Below, one piece after another: positions 36,320-44,327 of a stretch of DNA of 64,000 bases. Under the pieces are notes generated by a model. That model had not been told where the DNA came from. It saw only the letters and a list, made by a program, of their open reading frames with translations, and made no database searches. Position numbers and translations under genes: made by a program. This DNA comes from an uncultured Pelagibacteraceae bacterium. GTDB taxonomy: Bacteria; Pseudomonadota; Alphaproteobacteria; Pelagibacterales; Pelagibacteraceae. Position 1 is the stretch's first letter. Each line of letters opens with the position of its first letter. The stretch lies in contig CACBXQ010000004.1 in NCBI GenBank assembly GCA_902543245.1, positions 23,828 through 87,827 on the forward strand, given 5' to 3'.

Positions 36320-36356
36320 TTATTTGAACTAAATGTGTTGAAAAAGTGATATTTGA

Positions 36357-36677
36357 TTAATTCGATTGTTTAAAATACCCTGAGCCTTTTTTCCCTGAAA
36401 ATATCTCATTGATCAAAGGATGTTTGATCGGTTCCTCAGAATCGTCAAAAAGTAAGTTTTGTTCAGAAACATAAGCCTCATAGGTTAAATCATCATTCTC
36501 AGCCAACAAATGATAGAATGGTTGATCTTTACGTGGTCTTACATTTTTTGGAATTGATTGGTACCACTCTTCAGAATTATTGAATTCGAAATCAACATCA
36601 TAAATAACTCCTCTAAAATCAAAGTGTTTGTGTTTAACAACGTCTCCAATGGAAAATTTAGCTTTTTTAAAACTCAT
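36357..36677 (-). CDS. hspQ: HspQ / hemimethylated-DNA-binding YccV-like protein
   Basis: Small beta-barrel protein, 106 residues, of the HspQ (YccV) family, known in enterobacteria as a heat-shock protein that modulates Lon and binds hemimethylated DNA. The signatures are FSIGDVVKHKHFDFRGVIYDVDFEF, RKDQPFYHLLAENDD and AYVSEQNLLFD. Its role here is not known beyond the family. It is separated from ccmC by the promoter and inverted repeat. Confidence 0.88.
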   Translation of the reverse strand: MSFKKAKFSIGDVVKHKHFDFRGVIYDVDFEFNNSEEWYQSIPKNVRPRKDQPFYHLLAENDDLTYEAYVSEQNLLFDDSEEPIKHPLINEIFSGKKGSGYFKQSN

Positions 36678-36756
36678 AAACTATAAGCTATTTATTTTTT
36701 TTAAATAAATCAATAAAAAAAATATGAATGTTTTTTTAATCTGTTAATATCTTAAT

Positions 36757-37308
36757 GTGAATAAATCTTTACTAAAGTTTATTACAGACTTTGGACCTCT
36801 TTTAATATTCTTTTTCTTTTATTATGATTCTAATAAAGACTTAAAAGTCGCAATTCCTCCTTTTATAATTGCGACAATTATATCATTAGTAGTGGTTTGG
36901 TTTTTAGAAAAAAAAATTCCTATGGTGCCACTATTGGGTGGAGTTTTAATTACATTTTTTGGAGGTTTAACTATTTATTTTGATAACCCGGTATTTATTT
37001 ATATCAAACCTACAATAATAAATTTACTATTTGGTTTGGCTCTTTTATTTGGCAAATACTTTACTGATGAACCTATATTAAAAAAAATGCTAGGTAAATC
37101 AATTGCTTTAACGAATGAAGGTTGGGAAATTTTAAACAAAAGATGGATGTTATTTTTCTTTGCTCTTGCAATTTTAAATGAATTAGTTTGGAGAACGCAG
37201 TCTGAAGAGTTCTGGGTAAATTTTAAAGTTTGGGGGCTATTACCGATAACTTTTATTTTTACAGCATTTCAAGTATCAATAATAACAAAACATAAAATAG
37301 ATGAATAG
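36757..37308 (+). CDS. yciB: Inner membrane septation protein (IspZ/YciB)
   Basis: A 183-residue protein with five hydrophobic helices. The start LLKFITDFGPLLIFFFFYY and the block FVYIKPTIINLLFGLALLFGKYFTDEPILKKMLG (positions about 89-122), with GWEILNKRWMLFFFALAILNELVWR, are the hallmark of the IspZ/YciB family, implicated in cell division and envelope integrity. It overlaps the following DUF2794 gene by eight bases. Confidence 0.93.
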   Translation: MNKSLLKFITDFGPLLIFFFFYYDSNKDLKVAIPPFIIATIISLVVVWFLEKKIPMVPLLGGVLITFFGGLTIYFDNPVFIYIKPTIINLLFGLALLFGKYFTDEPILKKMLGKSIALTNEGWEILNKRWMLFFFALAILNELVWRTQSEEFWVNFKVWGLLPITFIFTAFQVSIITKHKIDE

Positions 37309-37639
37309 AAATTTAAAGCTCATTGTAGATAATTCAAATTCTAAAGAAAAAGAGAAATATTTTTTTGAAAAAAAAGAACTTAAAATTATCTTAGATCTAT
37401 ATGCAAAAATGGTATCTGAAGGATCATGGAAAGATTATGGTCTTACCATATCAAGTAAGCAAGTAAGTTTTAGTGTTTTTAAAAATGCAGCTGAAAATGC
37501 AATGTATAAAATTTGTAAAAACTTTAAACCATCGAATAAAAACCTAAGATATTTAATTACTGATACTAATGGGAAAATATTAAAGAATTCTTTTGATCTA
37601 AAAGTTCTTTTAAAAAATACTAATTGGAAAAAATTCTAA
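37301..37639 (+). CDS. DUF2794 family protein
   Basis: A 112-residue soluble protein conserved in alphaproteobacteria with no known function. The recognisable part is FEKKELKIILDLYAKMVSEGSWKDYGL, which ends in FSVFKNAAENAMYKICK, typical of this family. It is translationally coupled to yciB, an arrangement that suggests an envelope or division role, by inference. Its stop lies 10 bases from the stop of the convergent Bax-inhibitor gene. Confidence 0.85.
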   Translation: MNRNLKLIVDNSNSKEKEKYFFEKKELKIILDLYAKMVSEGSWKDYGLTISSKQVSFSVFKNAAENAMYKICKNFKPSNKNLRYLITDTNGKILKNSFDLKVLLKNTNWKKF

Positions 37640-37649
37640 ATTGATAGAA

Positions 37650-38408
37650 TTATCGTCTTTGACCGAAAAGTCTAAGCAACATTATAAATAAATTAATGAA
37701 ATCTAAGTAAAGAGTTAGGGCACCCATTACAGCTTTCTTACCTATTAATTCACCACTATCTGATGCCGAGTACATGTTTTTAATTTTTTGAGTGTCATAA
37801 GCTGTTAAACCAACAAAAATAAGTACACCAATAATTGATATTGCAAAATACATCATAGATGATTTTAAAAATATGTTAACAATTGAGGCAATTATAATTC
37901 CAATAAGGCCCATCATCAAAAATGATCCCATCTTTGTTAGATCTCTTTTAGTTGTGTAACCATATATACTCATGGCACCAAAAGTCATTGAAGTTATGAA
38001 GAAAACTCTTGTCACACTTAAACCAGTGTAAATTAATAAAATAGATGAAAGAGAAAGTCCCATCAAAGCAGCAAAAACCCAGAAAGTAGTTTGCGCTTTT
38101 CCAGCACTCATTTTATTAATTCCAAAACTCATATAAAAAACAATTCCTAAAGGAGCTAACATTACAATCCATTTAAGACCTGACAAATAAATCGCATTTC
38201 CAAATTCTGTTAATCCAACTATTGCTCCACTAGCATCCGTTACAACTGCAAACTTAAATGATAAAAGGGCTATAATTCCTGTTAGCAGTATTCCAGTAGC
38301 CATGTAGTTATAAACTTTTAGCATGTAGGCTCTTAGACCTTCATCCATTACGGCTGTTTGTTGTCCAGCTTTTGCTCTGTTTAGAATATTTTCCTTATTA
38401 AATTCCAT
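37650..38408 (-). CDS. Bax inhibitor-1/YccA family membrane protein
   Basis: A 252-residue protein with seven helices, of the TMBIM/YccA family (YccA moderates FtsH; relatives are pH-gated calcium leak channels). Seen are the start GLRAYMLKVYNYMATGILLTG, the middle helices SMTFGAMSIYGYTTKRDLTKMG and FVGLTAYDTQKIKNMY with its conserved aspartate, and ALTLYLDFINLFIMLLRLFG. It is monocistronic, facing away from the aldo/keto reductase. Confidence 0.93.
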   Translation of the reverse strand: MEFNKENILNRAKAGQQTAVMDEGLRAYMLKVYNYMATGILLTGIIALLSFKFAVVTDASGAIVGLTEFGNAIYLSGLKWIVMLAPLGIVFYMSFGINKMSAGKAQTTFWVFAALMGLSLSSILLIYTGLSVTRVFFITSMTFGAMSIYGYTTKRDLTKMGSFLMMGLIGIIIASIVNIFLKSSMMYFAISIIGVLIFVGLTAYDTQKIKNMYSASDSGELIGKKAVMGALTLYLDFINLFIMLLRLFGQRR

Positions 38409-38478
38409 GATTGTAATATATAAACTTTTCGTATTTATTCAAGATGTCAAAAATGGTCAAAAAAATTATTAATCTTCT

Positions 38479-39516
38479 ATGAATTTTAAGAAATTAGGCA
38501 ATACTGACTTAGATGTGAGCACAATTTGTTTAGGTACTATGACTTGGGGAGAGCAAAATACCCAAGATGAAGGTTTTAAACAAATGGACTATGCTTTAGA
38601 ACAAGGTGTTAATTTTTGGGATACTGCTGAACTTTATGCAATCCCTGCTAAAAAGAAAACATACGGTAGAACTGAAGAAATTATTGGTAACTGGTTTAAG
38701 TCAAGAAATAAAAGAGATGAAGTTATTTTAGCCACAAAGATTTCTGGACCTGGTTTAAGTTGGATTAGAGGAGGAGGAAATCAATTTGATAAAAAGAATT
38801 TAAACGAAGCAGTTAATAAAAGCTTAGAAAGATTAAAAACAGACTATATTGATTTGTATCAGTTGCATTGGCCTGAAAGAAAAAGTAATTACTTTGGAAG
38901 GTTAGGATATGACCACAAAAATGAAGATGAGTGGAATGATTTTAATGAAATCCTTGAAAACTTAAATGAAATAGTGAAATCTGGTAAAATAAGATATGTA
39001 GGACTTTCAAACGAAACTTCATGGGGTTTGTCAAAATTTTTGGAAATTTCTAAAAATAAAAATTTACCTAGAATGATGTCAGTTCAAAACCCTTACAGTC
39101 TATTAAACAGAACATACGAAATTGGCTTAGCTGAAATCTCAGTGAGAGAAAGAAGTGGACTACTTGCATACTCTCCTCTTGCAGGTGGATTTCTGTCAGG
39201 AAAATATAGACAAAATAAAATGCCCGAAAAATCAAGACAGAAACTTTTTGGGGATTACTTTACGAGATACACAAAAGCTCATGTTCCAGAAATTGTGGAA
39301 AAATATTTTAAAATATCATCAAAATACAACCTCAATTTTGCTCAAATGAGCTTAAAATTTTGTGAAATTCAAAAATTTATTACTTCAGTTATTATTGGCG
39401 CAACAACAATGGAGCAGTTGAAAACCAACGTAGAAAGTGTAAATGTAAAACTTAATACTGAGATAATAAATGAAATTAATAAAATCCATGCCCAGCACTC
39501 AAATCCTTGCCCTTAA
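38479..39516 (+). CDS. Aldo/keto reductase (Tas-like)
   Basis: NADPH-dependent oxidoreductase, TIM barrel, 345 residues. It shows the catalytic tetrad elements: aspartate and tyrosine in FWDTAELYAIPAKKKTYG, lysine in LATKISG and histidine in LYQLHWPER, with the NADP-binding end SVIIGATTMEQLKTNV. The resemblance is to E. coli Tas. The natural substrate is unknown. Its last 47 bases overlap the next gene. Confidence 0.9.
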   Translation: MNFKKLGNTDLDVSTICLGTMTWGEQNTQDEGFKQMDYALEQGVNFWDTAELYAIPAKKKTYGRTEEIIGNWFKSRNKRDEVILATKISGPGLSWIRGGGNQFDKKNLNEAVNKSLERLKTDYIDLYQLHWPERKSNYFGRLGYDHKNEDEWNDFNEILENLNEIVKSGKIRYVGLSNETSWGLSKFLEISKNKNLPRMMSVQNPYSLLNRTYEIGLAEISVRERSGLLAYSPLAGGFLSGKYRQNKMPEKSRQKLFGDYFTRYTKAHVPEIVEKYFKISSKYNLNFAQMSLKFCEIQKFITSVIIGATTMEQLKTNVESVNVKLNTEIINEINKIHAQHSNPCP

Positions 39517-40009
39517 AAAAATTTTTATAATCTTAGGTATACTAATAATACAAAGCAACCTAAGTGCTGAAGAAGTAAAAGAAGTTGGAAAATTTAAAGA
39601 CTGGACTACTTTAATTTCTAACACTGATGGACAAAAAATTTGTTTTGCACAATCTAAACCAGTATTACAATCTCCAAAAAGCAGTGAGAGAGAAGCAAGA
39701 CTTTTTGTAACTTTTAGACCTCAGGATAAAGTTTCAGATGAAATAAGTATAACGGCAGGTTACGAGTTTAATTCAAGTAATACAATCTCTGCAAAGACAG
39801 GGAAAAAAAAATATAAATTTGATATTCAACAAAATAGTTTTGCCTGGATAGCAGACGGAAAAATTGAAAAGAAAATGATTAAATCGATGAAAAAAGGATC
39901 TAGAATAATGGTAACAGGATATAACAAACAAAACTCACAAACAATTGATCATTACTCTTTAATGGGATTTACAAAAGCTTATAACGCAGCTAAAAAAAAT
40001 TGTACTTAA
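39470..40009 (+). CDS. Invasion-associated locus B (IalB) family protein
   Basis: A 179-residue exported protein of the IalB family, common in alphaproteobacteria and of unclear function despite the name. It has a signal peptide (KKIFIILGILIIQSNLSAEE), the family block FKDWTTLISNTDGQKICFAQSKP, ARLFVTFRP, and SIMV-like KGSRIMVTGYN followed by HYSLMGFTKAYNAAKKNC. An internal ATG at 39488 is an equally possible start and would shorten the overlap with the reductase from 47 to 29 bases. It ends three bases before argG. Confidence 0.87.
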   Translation: MKLIKSMPSTQILALKKIFIILGILIIQSNLSAEEVKEVGKFKDWTTLISNTDGQKICFAQSKPVLQSPKSSEREARLFVTFRPQDKVSDEISITAGYEFNSSNTISAKTGKKKYKFDIQQNSFAWIADGKIEKKMIKSMKKGSRIMVTGYNKQNSQTIDHYSLMGFTKAYNAAKKNCT

Positions 40010-40012
40010 ATA

Positions 40013-41197
40013 ATGAGAGCTAAAAAGAAAATAGTCCTCGCTTATTCAGGGGGGCTAGACACCTCAATAATACTTAAATGGCTTCAGGAAAATTATGATG
40101 CTGAAGTAATTTGTTACACAGCCGATGTCGGTCAAGAATTAGATAAGAAAAAAATTAAGAGTAACGCGAAAAAATTAGGTGTAAAAAATATTATAATTAA
40201 AGATTTAAAAAATACTTTTGTTAAAGATTATGTTTACCCAATGATCAGAGGTCATGCAGTTTATGAAGGTGTTTATTTACTTGGAACGTCTATTGCAAGA
40301 CCACTTATTGCAAAAGATCAAATCAGAGTAGCTAAAAAATTTAAAGCCTTTGCAGTTTCTCATGGATCTACAGGTAAAGGTAATGACCAAGTAAGATTTG
40401 AACTTGGTTATCATTACTTTGGACCAAAAATAAAAATAATTGCTCCATGGAGAATTTGGAAACTTAAATCAAGAACCGATTTAATTAATTATGCAAAGAA
40501 AAATAAAATTTCAATTCCTCAGGATAAAAAAGGTGCTCCACCATTTTCAGTCGATGATAATCTGTTTCATACTTCAACGGAAGGGAAAGTGTTAGAGAAT
40601 CCAAAAAATTCTGCTCCAGAATTTATATTTCAAAGAACTACTTCTCCAGAAAAAGCACCAAACAAATCTTCTTTTGTTACAATAAATTTTAAAAGAGGCG
40701 ATCCAGTAGGTATAAATGGAAAAAAACTATTGCCTTATAAACTCTTAGATAAATTAAATAATCTTGCGGGTAAAAATGGAATAGGAAGAGTAGATTTAGT
40801 TGAAAATAGATTTATTGGAATTAAATCGAGAGGAGTTTATGAAACACCTGGTGGAACAATATTAATGACAGCACATAGAGCAATGGAGTCTGTAACACTT
40901 GATAAAGAAACAATGCATAAGAAAGATGAAGTGATGCCAAGATACGCAGAACTTATTTACAATGGTTATTGGTATTCAAAGGAAAGAATTAAGTTACAAA
41001 AAATAGTGGATCAAAACAGAAATAAAGTTAATGGATCTGTTAAATTAAAATTATACAAAGGTAATATTACCATCGAGTCACGAACAACTAAAAGTAATGC
41101 CTACTCAATGAAGAAAGTCTCATTTGAAGAAAATAAGAGTTTTAATAAATCTAATGTTGAACGTTTTATTAATTTCCACAAAAAAAAACTAAGATAA
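40013..41197 (+). CDS. argG: Argininosuccinate synthase
   Basis: Joins citrulline and aspartate with ATP in arginine synthesis. The 394 residues show the PP-loop AYSGGLDTSIILKWL at 11-25, SHGSTGKGNDQVRFE for citrulline/aspartate contacts, the segment SVDDNLFHTSTEGKVLE, and IGRVDLVENRFIGIKSRGVYETPGGTIL. It is three bases after the IalB gene, an unusual neighbour. argH is not in the window. Confidence 0.97.
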   Translation: MRAKKKIVLAYSGGLDTSIILKWLQENYDAEVICYTADVGQELDKKKIKSNAKKLGVKNIIIKDLKNTFVKDYVYPMIRGHAVYEGVYLLGTSIARPLIAKDQIRVAKKFKAFAVSHGSTGKGNDQVRFELGYHYFGPKIKIIAPWRIWKLKSRTDLINYAKKNKISIPQDKKGAPPFSVDDNLFHTSTEGKVLENPKNSAPEFIFQRTTSPEKAPNKSSFVTINFKRGDPVGINGKKLLPYKLLDKLNNLAGKNGIGRVDLVENRFIGIKSRGVYETPGGTILMTAHRAMESVTLDKETMHKKDEVMPRYAELIYNGYWYSKERIKLQKIVDQNRNKVNGSVKLKLYKGNITIESRTTKSNAYSMKKVSFEENKSFNKSNVERFINFHKKKLR

Positions 41198-41213
41198 ATT
41201 AAGGTATTAATTT

Positions 41214-42359
41214 ATGAAACTTATACCTAATAGGAATACTGCTTTAGAAAATCTAGACAATTTTGTAGATACCAATCTTGGGGATTACTCTAAACTAAGA
41301 AATTTTGATTTTGGTCCCAACAAAAGATCAAATACATCATGTTTGTCCCCTTATATAACTCACGGTATAATTAATGAGAAAGAAGTAATAAGTAAATCAT
41401 TAGGCAAATTCTCTTTTTCAAAAAATGAAAAATTTATCCAAGAAGTTTTATGGCGGACTTATTGGAAAGGTTGGATGGAGCTTAGATCAGGAGTATGGGA
41501 CGACTATTTAATAGACTTAAAAAAAGTTAAAGAGGAATTTAAAGATGATAAAAATTATTTAAATGCGATTGAAGGAAATACAGAAATTGAATGCTTTAAT
41601 GCATGGGTTAATGAATTAAAAAATTCTAATTATTTACATAATCATGCAAGAATGTGGTTCGCAAGTATTTGGATATTTACTTTAGAGTTGCCATGGCAAC
41701 TTGGAGCGGAATTTTTCATGCAACATTTATTAGACGGAGATACAGCATCTAATACTTTGGGATGGCGTTGGGTTGCAGGTATCCAAACTAAAGGAAAACA
41801 TTATCTAGCAAGTGAATGGAATATCAAAAAATTTACAAACAATAGATTTCAAAACATTAAGCTTAATGAAAATGCGCCACCAAAGATAAATGATAAAAAC
41901 TATACCATTCTTCATAAAACTTTTGAAAATCCTGCAAATATAGAGAGTAAAAACTTACTTATATTTGAAAATAACTTAGCATTCGAAATTACTGACTTTG
42001 TGGACAAGAAATTTAAGAAAATCATTCTAATATCTAATAACAATAAAAATAAAATTATTAAACTCAGTGAAAACGTAGTGAATTTTAAAGCAGGCTTATT
42101 AGAGGACCAAAAAAAAAGACTACAAGAAAAATCAATTAATTGTGAAGTAATAAATATTGATGAAATTAAAAATTTAGAAAGTAGTTACTGTCTTTATCCT
42201 ACAGTTGGAGAGAATTTAGACTATATTAATCAAAACTCTATAAAAAATATTAATTTTCTCTACAGAAAGCTCGATCAAAATTCCTGGAAATTTTGTAATA
42301 AAGGATTTTTTAATTTTAAAAATTATATACCAAAAATAGTGGAAAATTTAATAAATTAA
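41214..42359 (+). CDS. Photolyase/cryptochrome FAD-binding domain protein without N-terminal antenna domain
   Basis: A 381-residue protein. Residues 5-230 match the helical FAD domain of photolyases: SCLSPYITHGIINEKEV, FIQEVLWRTYWKGWMELR, YLHNHARMWFASIWIFTLELPW, and DGDTASNTLGWRWVAGIQTKGKHYLASEWNI. The usual N-terminal alpha/beta domain that binds the antenna pigment is missing. In its place residues 245-381 form an alpha/beta-looking C-terminal domain (strands NLLIFENN, KKIILISNN, CEVINIDE, YCLYPTVG) of similar size. DNA repair or light sensing is plausible. It converges with DUF2256, three bases away, whose neighbours include a second photolyase relative. Confidence 0.85.
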   Translation: MKLIPNRNTALENLDNFVDTNLGDYSKLRNFDFGPNKRSNTSCLSPYITHGIINEKEVISKSLGKFSFSKNEKFIQEVLWRTYWKGWMELRSGVWDDYLIDLKKVKEEFKDDKNYLNAIEGNTEIECFNAWVNELKNSNYLHNHARMWFASIWIFTLELPWQLGAEFFMQHLLDGDTASNTLGWRWVAGIQTKGKHYLASEWNIKKFTNNRFQNIKLNENAPPKINDKNYTILHKTFENPANIESKNLLIFENNLAFEITDFVDKKFKKIILISNNNKNKIIKLSENVVNFKAGLLEDQKKRLQEKSINCEVINIDEIKNLESSYCLYPTVGENLDYINQNSIKNINFLYRKLDQNSWKFCNKGFFNFKNYIPKIVENLIN

Positions 42360-42362
42360 AAA

Positions 42363-42491
42363 TTAGTTTTTTTTAGAACAATTTTTTGAACAATATTTCA
42401 CCCTCTCCCAATTTAATTTCCATTTTTTTCTCCAAGTAAAAGGACGATTACAGACTGGACAAATTTTTGAGGGTAGATTTTCTTTTTTCAT
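42363..42491 (-). CDS. DUF2256 small zinc-ribbon-like protein
   Basis: A 42-residue protein, read from 42491: [20 protein letters not shown] (from residue 9) and [12 protein letters not shown]. Two CxxC-type pairs (C11-C14 and C34-C38) suggest a metal site. This is the DUF2256 family, often next to cryptochrome/photolyase-related genes. Its ATG overlaps the DCC gene stop by four bases (ATGA), strong evidence for a real, co-translated gene. Function unknown. Confidence 0.9.
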   Translation of the reverse strand: MKKENLPSKICPVCNRPFTWRKKWKLNWERVKYCSKNCSKKN

Positions 42492-42838
42492 TTAAGCTGG
42501 TGTTTATTTTTTAAAAATAAAAAATAGGCTACAATTTCGTAAATATAATGAAAAATTATAAACAATGGCTTAAAGCTAAATATTTTCGCAAGTATTTTAT
42601 ATTTTGGAATTTTAGACCAAATAATAATAAATGCTTTTGCACCTCCTATAACTTTTCCATCCTCTATAACATGCAATCTTCTTAGTAATTCAGCTTGTGT
42701 TTTAGAGGTTTTAACCAATGCATCTTCATTATTTGTGATATCAACCCACTCTAGAGTGCTATCTGCAATTTTTTTGTAATGATTAATCTCTAATCTGCAA
42801 ATATTACATGAATCGTTAAAATATACTTTAATTGACAT
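42488..42838 (-). CDS. DCC family thiol-disulfide oxidoreductase-like protein (DUF393)
   Basis: A 116-residue protein with the family start [19 protein letters not shown], in which C11 and C14 make a thioredoxin-like CxxC, and the later [18 protein letters not shown] and [13 protein letters not shown]. The DCC family has no well-defined substrate. It overlaps the photolyase-like gene by 11 bases and DUF2256 by four, forming one operon. Confidence 0.9.
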   Translation of the reverse strand: MSIKVYFNDSCNICRLEINHYKKIADSTLEWVDITNNEDALVKTSKTQAELLRRLHVIEDGKVIGGAKAFIIIWSKIPKYKILAKIFSFKPLFIIFHYIYEIVAYFLFLKNKHQLK

Positions 42839-44324
42839 TAGTATTTCTTTTTATAAATTTTTCTGCTTCAGATAAAATTAATTTTTTTCTATCAGATTTC
42901 ATTTTATCAAATATCCTAACCATCATTGATAATCTTGGATTTTTGAGGAAAAAATTTCGATTTTTATTTATAAATCTCCAATATAAACCATCCATTGTAT
43001 TGCACCATTCTCCTTTTTTAAAATCCATCATTTTCATAAAATAACTTGATCCACATATATATGGTTTGGTTGCGAATATTCCACCATCGCTAAATAGTCC
43101 CATACCATAAACATTAGGAACCATTACCCAGTCTGATGAGTCCACGAACATCTCCATAAACCATTTATAAACTGACTTTGGCTCTACTTCGCACAGATTC
43201 ATAATATTAGATAGAATCATTAATCTTTCTATATGATGAGACCAACCATATTTATCAGCATTTTTTATTGCATAATCTAAAGGTGGCAAACCTGTTGTTC
43301 CATCATACCAAGAATTTTTCATTTTCCTATTTTGTTTAAAAAAGTTTTTAGTTTCCATTTCTTCACTATAACTTTGATAAATACCTCTCATAAATTCTCT
43401 CCAACCAATAATCTGTCTGATATACCCCTCAAGAGAATTTAGTCTGATTTTATTCTTTTTATTAATTTCAAGAACTTTATTCACAACAATCTCTGGAGTT
43501 ATTAATCCCATGTTCATATATGGACTTAAGGCACTGTGGAAAAGAATATTGTTATTTTGATCAACAGCATCCTCATAATCACCAAATAGATTTAATTTTT
43601 CTTTGATAAAAAAAACTAAAAGTTTATTAACTTCTTTTTGTTCTGTAACAAACCAAAAATTCTTTGTGTCGCCTGGATGATTTCTAAAAGTTTTTTCTAC
43701 AATTGGTTTTAATTTTTTTGTATGGGCGGTTTCGATTATATTAGGAAGTTTAGGAATCTCTGTACCTTTTGGTAATTTTTTTCTGTTATCTTCATCAAAA
43801 CTCCATTTTCCTCCCTCTGGATTTCCATCTTTACTCATTAGAATATTTAATTTTTTTCTAGTCTCTTTATAAAAAACTGCCATAAAAGGTTTTTTTGATT
43901 TATTTAAGTAATTTTTAAATTCTAATCTAGAATTTAAAAACATCGGAGTTTTTATTACATTCCACTTAATTTTTAATTTTGAAAAAAAATTTTTTAATTT
44001 TGTTTCAAAGAATTTATCTTCAATTTCAAAACTTGTAATTTCATTAATTTTTTTTGCAATAATAATTTTTTTTAACTTTTTAGTATAATCGTCTTTAAAA
44101 TCTTTACTTTCAATTTCAGAATAACTTAACTTAAAATTTTCCTTCTTTAAGTTTTCAGAATATGATCTCATAGATGAAAGAAAAAGTAGTATCTTGTTTT
44201 TATGGTGTTTTTCGTAAGTACATAGCTGATAGTCCTCTGCCATGTAAAATAAGTGATCATTTTTGTAGCGATTTATATATTTTGATGGAAATAATTGATT
44301 TCCGAGTATAAAAAATAGTTTCAT
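42828..44324 (-). CDS. Cryptochrome/photolyase-related protein of the (6-4) photolyase family, iron-sulfur cysteines lost
   Basis: A 498-residue flavoprotein of the bacterial (6-4) photolyase (FeS-BCP, PhrB-like) family: start LFFILGNQLFP, GYIRQIIGWREFMRGIY, GTTGLPPLDYAI, YGWSHHIERLMILSN, PNVYGMGLFSDGGIFATKPY and LYWRF. These members repair (6-4) photoproducts in DNA with blue light. Family members normally bind a 4Fe-4S cluster through four cysteines; here only four cysteines exist in the whole protein (35, 378, 424, 441), the CxxC is absent and the loop before C441 is about ten residues short, so a cluster is unlikely. It is divergent from an SDR gene with three bases between start codons. 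Confidence 0.9.
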   Translation of the reverse strand: MKLFFILGNQLFPSKYINRYKNDHLFYMAEDYQLCTYEKHHKNKILLFLSSMRSYSENLKKENFKLSYSEIESKDFKDDYTKKLKKIIIAKKINEITSFEIEDKFFETKLKNFFSKLKIKWNVIKTPMFLNSRLEFKNYLNKSKKPFMAVFYKETRKKLNILMSKDGNPEGGKWSFDEDNRKKLPKGTEIPKLPNIIETAHTKKLKPIVEKTFRNHPGDTKNFWFVTEQKEVNKLLVFFIKEKLNLFGDYEDAVDQNNNILFHSALSPYMNMGLITPEIVVNKVLEINKKNKIRLNSLEGYIRQIIGWREFMRGIYQSYSEEMETKNFFKQNRKMKNSWYDGTTGLPPLDYAIKNADKYGWSHHIERLMILSNIMNLCEVEPKSVYKWFMEMFVDSSDWVMVPNVYGMGLFSDGGIFATKPYICGSSYFMKMMDFKKGEWCNTMDGLYWRFINKNRNFFLKNPRLSMMVRIFDKMKSDRKKLILSEAEKFIKRNTNVN

Positions 44325-44327
44325 ATT

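Noticed and set aside
36184-36356. Intrinsic terminator from the inverted repeat
   Set aside because: The loop is 31 bases and no T run follows on either strand; it lies over a promoter instead.
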